Source: Rana temporaria
Lineage: Eukaryota; Chordata; Amphibia; Anura; Ranidae
DNA length: 64,000 nucleotides
Direction of reading: 5' to 3'
Assembly (NCBI RefSeq): GCF_905171775.1
Contig: NC_053496.1
Location: 180,205,759 to 180,269,758, forward strand
Shown here piece by piece: positions 18,201 to 28,882 of the stretch. Position numbers and translations under genes: made by a program. How positions within the stretch are numbered: the first letter of the stretch is position 1; each line of letters opens with the position of its first letter. The notes under the pieces are model-generated. The model made no database searches. It saw only the letters and a program-made list of their open reading frames with translations, and was not told where the DNA came from.

Positions 18201-20792
18201 AAACCCCAAAGATGATAGAATATATGTGTAAAACGTAACAAAAGATTACATAGAAGAATGTCCTCTCATAGCTTAGAATTCTGTTCTAGTTGCTCAGTCC
18301 CACCTACCTGATGATGGCGGGGGACGGTGTGATCCTCCTGTGTGGAATCCCGGGAATACAGAGGACGGGGACATCTCTCTGGTGGGTTCCCATTACTGGA
18401 TCCATCTGTAGGAAACACACACACTGACTGAATACATTGTTTCTATGTGTTTATCAGATGATGGGGGATCTAGGTGGACCCTCCGTACTGCTCTCTCCTT
18501 TACAATAAAGTCTCCTCTTACCCGGTGATGTGAGGGGCGGCTGATTCTCCATCATGACGTCCTTGTAGAGATCCTTGTGTCCTTCTAAATACTCCCACTC
18601 CTCCATGGAGAAATAGACAGTGACATCCTGACACCTTATAGGAACCTGACACACACAATGATACAGTCACCATCCAGACACATCCCTTGTCTGTTACTGG
18701 ATAATGTCCCAGAATTCCCGGCACCGCTCACCTCTCCTGCCAGCAGATCAATGATCTTCTTGGTGACTTCTAGAATCTTCTCCATGTTGTGTCTCTCGGG
18801 TTTTAGGGAGTCACATGGAGGCACTGTGATGGTCATATGATCACCTGACTTCAGAACAGGAAATCTCTGTATTGGAGAAAAAATAAAAATATCAAGTTAG
18901 AATCCCAGAATCCTCCTCACCTCTCCGGTCAGGTCTGTAGTTTATTAATAGAGATAAGAGTGATGTAATGTGACCTCCCAGAATCCTCACCTCTCCGGTC
19001 AGGTTTGTGTTTTATTAATAGAGATAAGAGTGATGTCATGTGACCTCTCAGAATCCTCCTCACCTTTTCGGTCAGCAGGTAGAAGATCTCCAGGGTGAGG
19101 TTTAGGATCTTCTCAGTCATGTGACTCCGGTCCTCCTCCATCCTCATTGGTGCCGTCATTCGATCTATACAGATCTCCTCGTAGATGGATAACTTTGGGA
19201 AATTAAAGTAAGAATTATTCGGATGGTATTGGTCACACAATAATAGCATATGGGGGGTGGGGGGTAATAGGAGGGTTGCTGTACATTTAAGAACTACTGT
19301 CCCCATGTAAACTTATTTAGTTTGGACTGTTTAGCCTTTGTTACATTTTCGAGGTCCTGGGACCCTCTTGGTCTTCTCTATTAGAAATTTCCCTTTTCTC
19401 TGTTGGGTTTGTTTTGTTTCTGAACTGGTTTTGATTAGTTTTAGATAAATCCTTCTTCTGTCTTCATGTTTTGCTCTGAGGCAGTGCTGTAAGGTCAATG
19501 TAGGGTCATCGTGATGTCCAGGAAGGAGAACTTGCTGACTTTTGGCCTGGAGTTCTGAGCTAATCCAGACTAAGGATGAGCTCTGGCGTGTTCACATAGA
19601 ACACGTGCAGAGCCCACCAGGAAGTGTGCACGGCGCTGTGCGACATGCACAGCCAGGGAGACATTGTCCCGATGCTCGGCTGCAGGGATCGTGAAATGTC
19701 TCCCTGGCTGTTATTAGCGCAGCGCCGTGCACACCTCCTGGCGGGCTCTGCACGTGTTCTATGCGAACACGCCAGAGCTTATCCTTAATTCAGACAATTG
19801 GCTAAACTGCAAGGCTTCAATCTCTGGCAGCCTGCTGAATGATAAGAGTGATGTCACTGTCACTCTCTGCAGTAAGAGAAGGGATTGGATTGGATAGCAG
19901 GAGGATGATGTTGGTGAAGTAGAGGGCTGGAGGGAAGGATTTTGTTCTCATCCCTCCAATGGCAGCCCAGTGTGGGTAGGAGGAGGACATCAGGGATTAG
20001 GGGTTTGTTCTCTTAGTTGCCAAGTATACTGTAGTATCCAGGACCTTGTACAGACTGGCGGTGGGTTCTGGTGTTCTGAATTCCAGTACCAGGCTCTGAC
20101 ACAGTCTATGTCATGGGAAGGTATTGGACGGCTCCCCCAGACCCACAACACAGGCCTGCTAGACGAGTCTGTGCACAGAGATCCTCTAACAACGAGTGTG
20201 TACCCAGGGTGAAGGACTTCCCTTCTTCATTCCACTTGGTGTCCTGGAACATATTACATGACCGGTAACATGGGAAGAAGGTGAAGGCTGCCTTCATTTA
20301 CTGGCTGGAGTTCTGTAAGGAACTCTGAAAAGTGCAGGTAGGAGGACCATCATGATCAAGAATCCCCTTCCCCAACTTAGAGGCCCCCTGAGCCCTACAT
20401 TCTCCTCTTCCCTGAAGAAGCCTGACTAACCACTCAGAGTCACCATCATCTCAGAGGCCTCCAGAGCCTTGACCCCAATTACCCCTCACAGCCTCTCAGG
20501 CCCATATTACTAGAATTTAATCCCAAAATGAAGAGAATGTTCCAACCCCCGAAATGTTCTGACCCTGAAGGGGTTAATCTAAGTTTCCACAATATATATG
20601 TGTGTATCATCTGCTGCAGATAAAAGACGTAAACAGTGACTATGGAGGAAGAGGACGGACATGACGGGGGTTACTGTGTGTAAATAAAATATAAGATCTT
20701 ATTACCTTCTCTGCTGCCAGTTCCAGCAATGTCTCCTCTCTACTTCCTCCCGACTCACCTCTAACCCGGAACTTCCTGTCTGTACCTGACAT
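13949..20792 (-). CDS. Gene B: KRAB-C2H2 zinc-finger protein, complete exon set
   Basis: Minus-strand exons are 20792-20706 (start in exon 1), 19192-19064, 18848-18732, 18645-18522 (KRAB), 18405-18308, 18198-18049, 17930-17792 and 15228-13949. The joined frame is 707 codons plus stop and divisible by three. If translation starts at the exon 2 ATG (19159) the product is 667 residues. Domain order is a first-exon peptide MSGTDRKFRVRGESGG, helix pair MTEKILNL and MEKILEVTKK, KRAB-A-like box, acidic linkers, 18-residue repeats and fingers. This is a probable nuclear sequence-specific transcription regulator, although no target can be named from sequence. Proximal promoter sequence is displaced by nested transposons starting at 20811. 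Confidence 0.85.
15229..17791 (-). other. Gene B intron 7 with dispersed repeats
   Basis: Contains a dispersed repeat end (15454-15660) that is inverted relative to 41040-41220 and 41690-41855, a 22-24-bp minisatellite (15668-16400), and imperfect inverted repeats at 16450-16645 and 16768-16930. No coding exon seen. Confidence 0.5.
15668..16400. repeat. 22-24-bp minisatellite
   Basis: About 31 variable copies of aatgcagcctcactgtgccc with short spacers. No spacer pattern of a CRISPR array. Confidence 0.85.
18522..18645 (-). CDS. Gene B exon 4: KRAB-A-like box
   Basis: A 124-bp exon encodes VPIRCQDVTVYFSMEEWEYL, EGHKDLYKDVMMENQPPL and TSP. It is identical in sequence to the D box over the region read and differs from A at two residues (E/G and L/V). 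Acceptor, donor and phase match A and D. Confidence 0.9.
18732..18848 (-). CDS. Gene B exon 3: helix exon
   Basis: A 117-bp phase-0 exon (acceptor ctgaag, donor gtgagc) encodes SGDHMTITVPPCDSLKPERH followed by NMEKILEVTKKIIDLLAGE. It is the empty-site reference that shows the insertion in gene A. The neighbouring linker exons 5, 6 and 7 are 18308-18405, 18049-18198 and 17792-17930. Confidence 0.85.
19064..19192 (-). CDS. Gene B exon 2: N-terminal helix exon
   Basis: The frame is open from LSIYEEICIDR into MTAPMRMEEDRSHMTEKILN and ends LTLEIFYLLTEK. The ATG at 19159 is the conventional start for this family. Because the exon is also open upstream and in phase with exon 1, initiation in exon 1 is equally possible. 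Confidence 0.8.
19567..19788. mobile_element. Palindromic MITE, copy 1
   Basis: Inverted repeat: ggatgagctctggcgtgttc at the left and its near-complement at the right, around a centre with cccgatgctcggctgcaggg. A second copy at about 45222-45423 lies in gene D intron 1 at a non-homologous site. Confidence 0.65.
20706..20792 (-). CDS. Gene B exon 1: possible coding first exon
   Basis: An ATG at 20792 lies inside the CAGGAAGTGATGTCA promoter-like motif. The frame MSGTDRKFRVRGESGG, then SREETLLELAAEK, runs to donor gtaataag and joins exon 2 in phase 0. C, D and E keep the same ATG in frame despite length differences. The alternative is that this is 5' UTR. Confidence 0.5.
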
Positions 20793-21166
20793 CACTTCCT
20801 GTTTTCCATGTAAGTCTCGTAACACAAGGTCAGATTTTTGGATGACCGTTCGTTCAGTTTTTGTTGGATGCTAGTCTCATGTCAAAAGTGAAGAGGTTAC
20901 TCACCATACGAAAATCCTCGTACGACAGAAAACAACTTCAGAAGTGACGCTATGTGTTGAATAGTTTTGTATGTATTCTTTCGTTTCTGAGCATGTGTAG
21001 TCTTGCTTGTTTTTTTTCGTATAAAAACCGCACTAATTAAACGAAAATCGGACATTGAGTTCACATACAAAAAAATGTTATAGTCTGCACACCCAGCTTT
21101 TGTCTGACGAAAAACTGAAATCGGCTAAGGCCGAGTTCACACCTATGCGAATTGAGTGTGGCTTAA

Positions 21167-22370
21167 CCCTTTCATGCCTATGCCTATGTATGACATTTGG
21201 TGTTTACAAGTTAAAATCCATATTTTTGGCTAGAAAATTACTTAGAACCCCCAAACATTATATATATATTTTTAGCAGAGAATCTAGAGAATAAAATGGC
21301 GATTGTTGCAATATTTTATGTCATACGGTATTTGTGCGGCGGTGTTTTAAACACAACTTTTTGGGAAAAATTTACTTTCATGAATTTTAAAAAAATGAAA
21401 AAGTAAAATTAGCCCAATTTTTTTGCATAATGTGAAAGATGATGTTATGCCGAGTAAATAGATACCAAGCATGACACGCTTTATAATTGCACGCACTCGT
21501 GGAATGGCGACAAACTACGGTAACTAAAAATCTCCATAGGCGACGCTTTAAACTTTTTTTACGGTTACCAGGTTAGAGTTACAGAGTAGGCCTAGTGCTA
21601 TAATTATTGCTCTCGCTCTTACGATCGCGGCGATACCTCACATGTGTTATTTGAACACCGTTTTCATATGCGGGCGCGACTTCCGTATGCGCTTTCTTTG
21701 CTGCGCAAGCTCGCGGGGAGGGGGGCGCTTTAAAAAAAAATTTTTTTGTTTTCTTATTTATTTATTTTTTCTAATATAAAAATTTTTTTTTTTTTTTTTT
21801 ACATTTTGATCACTTTTATTGCTGTCACAAGGAATGTAAACATCCCTTGTGACAGCAATAGGTGGTGACAGGTACTCTTTATGGAGGGATCGGGGGTCTA
21901 AAAGACCCCCAATCCCTCCTTTGCACTTCAAAGTATTCAGATCGCCGAAAACGGCGATTCTGAATACTGTATACTTTTTTAAATCCGGCGCCATTGGCGT
22001 CTGAGAAACCCGGAAGTGACGTCATGACGCTGCTTCCGTGGTTTCAATGCGGACACTGAATCAAAGCCGTTTACGGCTTTGTTTCAGAGCGCGCCGAGAC
22101 GCTGGAGGCGCCGGATCGTGGATCGGGTCTCCCGGTGGGACGGGAGGCCCGGTCAGAGCGGCGAGAGGCGGCGGGAGGGGGGGGATGTCCCCTCCCGCTC
22201 CTCCGGCATAACAACCGAGCGGCTTTTAGCCGCATCGGTTGTTATGTTTGGAAAGCCGATCGCCGGCTCTAAACAACGGTACCGGGATGATGCCTGCGGC
22301 TGCAGGCATCATCCCGGTATAACCCCTGAAAGCCGAGGACGCATATATGCGTACGCTCGGCGTGAAAGGG
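21167..22370. mobile_element. piggyBac-like MITE in TTAA
   Basis: A 1204-bp body with inverted ends ccctttcatgcc / gcgtgaaaggg lies between TTAA at 21163-21166 and TTAA at 22371-22374. TTAA duplication and CCCT termini fit piggyBac. No transposase frame. Internal hairpins include ttgctgtcacaagg at about 21823. Confidence 0.7.
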
Positions 22371-22439
22371 TTAAACCGCATCCCATTCGCAGAACATTTC
22401 TGACTACATTAATTTCAATGAGGCTGGTTCACATATGTG

Positions 22440-22721
22440 CATAGGTGTGCGCAGCCTATTGCATTAGGGTGTGCAGCCTAACGACCAAACACACACTACG
22501 ATCACTCATGGTGTTCATTCAGAAAGGGAAGGGGCCAGTAAATTACATGTTTACTGGCCCCTTCCCCACTCCTAAAACATCCCAGCAGCAACAGCCGATA
22601 GTAGAGGAGGGAAGCTGGCAACGTTGCAGTGGGGAAAGATGGGAGCCAGGGCAGTAGAGGGAATCTGTGCTGCACAGGGTGATTAGGGTGTGCCTGGGCA
22701 CACCCTGTGCGCACGCCTATG
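22440..22721. mobile_element. hAT-like MITE with 8-bp target duplication
   Basis: A 282-bp element with ends CATAGGTGTGCGCAG and its near-inverse ending GCCTATG, flanked by catatgtg at 22432-22439 and 22722-22729. An 8-bp duplication and CA..TG ends fit hAT. Confidence 0.72.
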
Positions 22722-23249
22722 CATATGTGCGATGCATTCGCACTGCTGAAAAAACATGTGCGTTTTCTAGGCATTGCGGTGCGGCTCAGTTGCGAATTCA
22801 GGGCCATTATCTTCTATGGGCACGCATCTGATTTGCACATGTGTTCATTTCTCTTCAGGATTTCTCTCATTCTACTCAATAAACTTCCCTCCTCCCCTCC
22901 CCTCTCCCAGGTCTCCAAATTCGCAGCTAAAATGGAGATGATCTGCTGAACAGCTCTCTTATCTTTTTGCAGAGATAACAGAGCTGGAATTCGCATCGCA
23001 TTAGTGTGAATCTGGCCTAAAGCACCTTACTAACGATCCGAAAATCAGCAGATCGTCCGTCAGGCAAATTTTTACTTTCTGATTTTCGTACCATGTGTAC
23101 GGGCCTTAACGGTTTCTGTTACTCAGTAAGCTCTGGGTTTGGGTTGACCATAAGTTCGACCTAAACCCAAGCTTTTTACAGTTATTTAAATGAACAAACT
23201 AACTGGTCATTGGCCAGCACACCCCCTGTTTATAGCTAGTTAGTTTGGG

Positions 23250-23950
23250 CCAAATCCTCAAAAGAGATACGACGGAGTAACTGCTGTTACTCCGTCGTAT
23301 CCCTGGTCCTAACTATGGAACTGATCCACAGAATCAGTTTCCCATAGTTAGGACGAAGATCCGACATGTGTAATTGAATTACACTGTCGGATCTTAAGGA
23401 TGCAATTCTAGGCCGGCCGCTAGGTGGCGAGGCCATTGCGGCCGGCCTAGAATATGCAAATGACCAGTTACGGCGATCCACGAACGCTCCGACGGGCCCG
23501 TCGCTCTAAATCTACGTTGTTTACGTCGAGTTCTGCCGCGTAAAACTAGGGCTGAGCCCTAGTTGTCTTAAGCCATGTTAAGTATGGCCGTCGTTCCCGC
23601 GTCAAATTTTAAATTCTACGTCGTTTGCATAAGACGTCCGTGAATGGCGCTGGACGCCATTTACGTTAACGTCTAAGCAAATGACGTCGAAGCGACGTCA
23701 GTTAGCGCAATGCACGTCGGGTAAGTTACCCGACGGAGCATGCGCAGTACGTCCGGCGCGGGAGCGCGCCTAATTTAAATGGGGCGAGTCCCATTTGAAT
23801 AGGAACTCCTTGCGCCGGCCGGATTTAAGTTACAGCGCCGCAAATTTCCAGGTAAGTGCTTTGTGGATCGGCACCTAACGTGGAAATTTTGCGGCGGTGT
23901 AACTTAAATCCGAAAAGTTGCGTTGCGCCGCTTCTTTGTGGATTACCCCC
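23250..23950. mobile_element. Dispersed repeat, likely MITE
   Basis: CG-rich sequence with internal inverted pairs (ggagtaactgctgttactcc, aggccggccgct/cggccggcctag). No coding potential. Boundaries approximate. Confidence 0.45.
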
Positions 23951-24169
23951 TTTATTCCTAGCTAGATCCTCCCCTCTTCTTCCAGGTCCCCTCAGTCAGT
24001 GTTAGTTTTTCACAGAGACAGGCTTAGGAAAGTCATTGTCTTCTTACTCTAGTGGCGGTGTTGGGCCATTGCAACTTGTTTACTAATGTGTTCTGGGATC
24101 TTTCTCTATCCTGCCCTCCTGTTTAGAGCTTGTTAGTTTAGTCCTAGCTAGCCTCTCTTCTAATTCAAA

Positions 24170-25110
24170 ATAACAATGGATTACAGCGCTCAGGGTGTCT
24201 GCATAGACAATCAGTTATAAGGGAAGGTTATATAAAATGTAAAAGAAAATGATAATAATAATAAAATTGGAACCACAACAACTGTGTGAATAGTCCATAA
24301 ATTAATCAGTCCAAATAGGATTCAGTCCAAGCAAAGTACCATTGGGCTAATGCTGGTGGCTATATGAAGCCAGTACAAATAGTTGAGAGGTGATCAGGGC
24401 AGCTCTCCAGAAGCGAAGCCAGCTCAAAATATGAAAGAAAAGAAACAAGAAGAAAAGCCTCTGAGGGGACATTGAAGTATAGGAAGGAAATAGGAAGAAA
24501 AGCGCCTCTGAGTATTCTGTTTTAATATTTAAAATTGTAATAATCCAGCACTTACATCATAATATTCATGGTGAAGTCCGGGGAGCTGGTGTGGTCCTTG
24601 CTGACAGTCAGTGGATCCAGAGTCGAGAGATGTATTCATCTGAACCAAGCTTCAGCAGCCGCCGTTGGGAGACGGGGAGAGCCGTCTGTATCCGTGGTGA
24701 TGAGTGGCAGCTGGAATCTTGCTGGCGTGTGATGTCAGTTGGATGGGACCCGAGGGGGACCACGGGGCGTTTCAGAGCGTGCGCGAGTCGGGAAACAGAC
24801 AAGCGCACTCTTAGAAACGCGCACGCTCTGAAACGCGTCGTGGTCCTCCTCGGCTCCGTCCAACTGACGTCACACGCCAGCACACGAGATTCCAGCCTAG
24901 CTGCCACTCATCACCGCGGATACAGTCGGCTCTCCCCGGCTCCCAACGGCGGCTGCGGAAGCTTGGTTCAGATAAATACATCTCTCGACTCTGGATCCAC
25001 TGACTGTCAGCAAGGATCACACCAGCTCCCCGGACTTCACCATGAATATTATGATGTAAGTGCTGGATTATTACAATTATAAATATTAATACAGAATACT
25101 CAGAGGCGCT
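24170..25110. mobile_element. Second inverted-repeat element
   Basis: Imperfect inverted repeat, arms about 24540-24790 and 24813-25077, sharing catcataatattcatggtga, ctctggatccactgactgtc and ttggttcag in opposite orientation. The left end aataacaatggattacagcgct resembles the complement of the right end of the 6639-7715 element (ataactacagcgct). GAAACGCGT lies at 24830-24838. Boundaries approximate. Confidence 0.6.
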
Positions 25111-25157
25111 TTTCTTCTTGTTTCCCTCCTCTACTTCAATGTCCCCTCAGTCAGTAA

Positions 25158-25433
25158 TGCGGCATTCACACCTAAACGTTTCAAAGTCGCACGTTTTTGA
25201 CACGAATTTGTACAGGTCGACAATGTAAAAAGCAGAAAAGGGCCTATAATCTGCCCCAAAGAAGCTCACAATCTTTTTTGAGCTTAAGGCTTTTTTCAAG
25301 AGTTTTGATTCAGGTGACAAAATGCTCAGATGTAAACAGGTGCCATTGGAATGAATGGGATTTTGCTTGTTGGGCGTTTTTCTGGTTTTACAAGCATTCT
25401 GTGAGCTGAAAACGCTCAGGTGTGAATGCAGCC
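25158..25433. mobile_element. Harbinger-like MITE
   Basis: A 276-bp element with inverted ends tgcggcattcacacctaaacg / cgctcaggtgtgaatgcagcc between TAA at 25155-25157 and 25434-25436. Confidence 0.65.
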
Positions 25434-25462
25434 TAATGCCGCGTACACACGACCATTGACCC

Positions 25463-25490
25463 CTGATGAAGTCATGTGACATGACGCCAC
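25463..25490 (+). ncRNA. Hammerhead-ribozyme-like relic
   Basis: Exact CTGATGA, one base, then a six-pair perfect stem GTCATG-TGA-CATGAC, then GCCAC where an active core would have GAAAC, then GTGTAGGG. The layout is that of a hammerhead core with an inactivating change in the third conserved block. Downstream to about 26490 is AT-rich, retroelement-like sequence without an open frame. Confidence 0.5.
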
Positions 25491-26500
25491 GTGTAGGGAC
25501 AGGAAGTACCAGACCTCACACACTCTGAAGGGAGAGATATGAGCTCGCTGCTCGTTTTGTTTGGATATTTCTGACATTTTAAATGTGAGTTTTTTTTATA
25601 TGTTTTTATATTAAATACTTTTTGAAGCGGAGCTGTACTAAGTGCCTTCTTCTCTCTTTGCCCATTTATACCCGCTGAGCATTTAGTGCCAGTATCCGTG
25701 GACGTTTAGGTGGAGGCCAAAGAGAGAGGATAAGCATACAATCAAGATCACAGACTGGGTCGCATGAACTCGCCGTTCGTAGGAGATAGGCCCACTGCTC
25801 ACGGCCTCCATGTGAGTGCATGTGCATGTGATTGAACGTTTTTTAGACCCTTGCTTCCAGTATTACGCCATATCTTCCTCTTTTTCTTGTTTCTTCCAAT
25901 ATGGTCATTTAATGTGGAGACTACATCTAGCCCTCATCCTGCTGGATCTTTGAGCACACCCTCAGTGGTATCCAGGCTTTCCGTGCTATGGCCTTGAGGT
26001 GAGCATTCCATACCACTAGAGGTGTGCGCACCGAAGCTTGCTCTTCTCTGAAATATTGGATTTCCTGGTTTCTCATCGCTTATTACTCACAGCTATCAAG
26101 GACTGCACCTTTAAATACATGCTTTTTGGATGCGAGACTTTTATTTGCACTTGATTTCACTGGATTTTTACCCTTTATTATGTGTTGGGATCACTTACCT
26201 TTGGTCCTTAGTACCAATCCTGGACATTTATTTTGATAACCGTGTTTATTCACTTCCATGTTTATTTTATTTCCTTATAAGGATTTTGCTGCATAGTGTT
26301 AACCTTTTCCAGATCACCCACCTTCACAGTTCAGATTGCACACTGCTTGTAGAGTTCATCCCGCCCAATTGGTGGGACTTATTGATCACTGTTTTGTTTT
26401 GCTTTTTTGTTTATTGTTTTTCGCCCTATCCCTCCATACCCACACAGCGCAGTTATTATCACTCATTTCATATTAGAATTGCTGTTTAACGTGTAATGCC
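25491..26500. mobile_element. Possible Penelope-like or other retroelement remnant
   Basis: Low-complexity, T-rich sequence directly downstream of the hammerhead-like motif. There is no reverse-transcriptase frame. Assignment rests only on the ribozyme-like motif, which is known from Penelope-like elements. Confidence 0.25.
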
Positions 26501-26758
26501 AACGGCCACCACCAAATGGTGCCAGCTGACAGAAGGAAGAGCTTGGGACTTCACAAAGCCGCGGCCTCAATTACTGGCTGTCTCGGGCCCCCCGCGATCG
26601 TGCGGCGGGGGAGCACGGAGGCACAGGATCCTGTGCCCCCACCACGCGATCGTGGTGGCCGGTAATTGAGGCCGCGGCTTCACGGCCTTAATTACCAGCG
26701 GGCGCCAGGTCACAATTTCTTGTCGCAATTGCGACCTGGCGCCCGGATATTGTCGACC
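26501..26758. mobile_element. Palindrome-rich repeat
   Basis: Contains nested inverted pairs: aagccgcggcctcaattact / ggtaattgaggccgcggctt and cgccaggtcacaattt / aattgcgacctggcgcc. Looks like a hairpin-forming MITE. No coding potential. Confidence 0.45.
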
Positions 26759-26760
26759 CC

Positions 26761-28147
26761 TGCTGTATATGATATACTCCTAACCACTACACTCTGTACC
26801 CTGGGTTGTATATGATATACTCCGGACCACTACACTCTATACCCTGGGCTGTATTTGATATACTCCTGACCTCTGCACCCTGGGCTGCATATGATATACT
26901 CCTGACCACTGCACTCTGTACCCTGGGCTGTATTTGATATACTCCTGACCTCTGCACTCTGTAGCCTGGGCTGTATATGATATACTCCTGACCCCTACAC
27001 TCTGTACCCTGGGCTGTATATGATATACTCCTGACCACTGCACTCTGTATACTGGGCTGTATATGATATACTCCTGACCACTACACTCTGTACCCTGGGC
27101 TGTATATGATATACTCCTGACCACTGCACTCTGGGCTGTATACGATATACTCCTGACCCCTACACTCTGTACCCTGGGCTGTATATGATATACTCCTGAC
27201 CACTGCACTCTGTATACTGGGCTGTATATGATATACTCCTGACCACTGCACTCTGGGCTGTATACGATATACTCCTGACCCCTACACTCTGTACCCTGGG
27301 CTGTATATGATATACTCCTGACCCCTACACTCTGTACCCTGGGCTGTATATGATATACTCCTGACCACTGCACTCTGTATACTGGGCTGTATATGATATA
27401 CTCCTGACCACTACACTCTGTACCCAGGGCTGTATATGATATACTCCTGACCACTGCACTCTGTACCCTGGGCTGTATACGATATACTCCTGACCCCTAC
27501 ACTCTGTACCCTGGTCTGTATATGATATACTCCTGACCCCTACTCTGTACCCTGGGCTGTATATGATATACACCTGACCACTACACTCTGTACCCTGGGC
27601 TGTATACGATATGATCCTGACCACTACACTCTGTACCCTGGGCTGTATATGATATACTCCTGACCACTACACTCTGTACCCTGGGCTGTATATGATATAC
27701 CCCTGACCACTACACTCTGTACCCTGGGCTGTATATGATATAATCCTGACCACTACACTCTGTACCCTGGGCTGTATACGATATACTCCTGACCCCTACA
27801 CTCTGTACCCTGGTCTGTATATGATATACTCCTGACCCCTACTCTGTACCCTGGGCTGTATATGATATACCCCTGACCACTACACTCTGTACCCTGGGCT
27901 GTATACGATATAATCCTGACCACTACACTCTGTACCCTGGGCTGTATATGATATACTCCTGACCACTACACTCTGTACCCTGGGCTGTATATGATATACT
28001 CCTGACCACTACACTCTGTACCCTGGGCTGTATATGATATAATCCTGACCACTGCACTCTGTACCCTGGGCTGTATATGATATACTCCTGACCACTACAC
28101 TCTGTACCCTGGGCTGTATATGATATACTCCTGACCACTGCACTCCA
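26761..28147. repeat. 43-bp minisatellite, array 2
   Basis: About 32 copies of the same 43-base unit as array 1, located 3' of gene C. Some units are shortened by loss of the ctgtaccctg segment. Confidence 0.92.
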
Positions 28148-28882
28148 GACCATTTTTCCCAGGTAGCTCTAATCTGATGACCTGTAAAGTCTATTAAAGC
28201 CTCACCCATGAACAATGTCTGGATATGGAAGATTGTCATCATTGCACCGACACACACAAGAGTTTTCAATACATTTTTTATTATAATTTGAAGAAGATTA
28301 CAGACATAAAATCAGGAAATAATAAAGGTAGAAATCCGATTGGTCGGAAAAATCACTTGTTAGAAGAATGAGAAGAAACTGTGCTTTCTGCCAAACCTAT
28401 AAAGTAATAAATCCCGATATGTGACGGCAGCACTCACTGCGACCCGACTAAAATACACCAAATCCAATACAACACCAAGTGTTACACTGACCTTTATATA
28501 TCATCTCATATCATTGTTTTATTCATTCAACTAATCTTCCAAAAATAATCCTCCAATCGTCTGCGAAGGTTTCCACCCCAGAATGTACTCAGCCAATGAG
28601 AGGTAAAGACTCCATTTTTATTTTTCTCCTGCTATCAATGGCCGACACGGTACAACACTTCATCCATGTCTTTGGTGATCTCCGATCTCCTTATCAACTG
28701 TTTCTTACATGATGAAGATCAGCCATGGAGTATATCTGAGGTGTATATCAGGGTGTGCTTCTTCCCCACATGTCCAGCAACATTCATATACAAGACATTT
28801 CCCGCACTCACTAATACACCTCGAGGGTTGTGTGGGACCCCTGATGTACAGGAAGACAGGACTTCAGTGAGAAACAATTCCC
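28148..28882 (-). other. Gene C 3' flank
   Basis: Conserved with D (38209-38941), and with E (49407-49662 plus 52108-52667) apart from an insertion. It contains relic finger sequence and the polyadenylation signal. Confidence 0.5.
28617..28622 (-). terminator. Polyadenylation signal, gene C
   Basis: AATAAA about 260 bases downstream of the gene C stop, homologous to the signals of A, D and E. Confidence 0.55.

Larger units (their letters stand above)
21129..23017. mobile_element. Harbinger-like MITE, second layer
   Basis: Starts ggccgagttcacacctatgc after TAA (21126-21128) and ends with the inverse gtgtgaatctggcc before TAA (23018-23020). A 276-bp relative with the same TAA pattern is at 25158-25433. 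Confidence 0.6.
20811..23109. mobile_element. Harbinger-like MITE (outermost of a nest)
   Basis: The left end TAAGTCTCGTAACACAAGG and right end accatgtgtacgggccTTA are imperfect inverted repeats next to TAA/TTA, the target of PIF/Harbinger elements. The original element was a few hundred bases; three other elements now sit inside it. It lies about 20 bases upstream of the first-exon ATG of gene B. Confidence 0.55.

Noticed and set aside
18518..18724. Frame MPGILGHYPVTDKGCVWM over the KRAB exon.
   Set aside because: It reads intron 3 and then the KRAB exon in the wrong phase; the exon's own frame gives the KRAB signature.
24591..25082. 163-codon frame on plus strand and matching minus frames.
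   Set aside because: Falls in the arms of the second inverted-repeat element.
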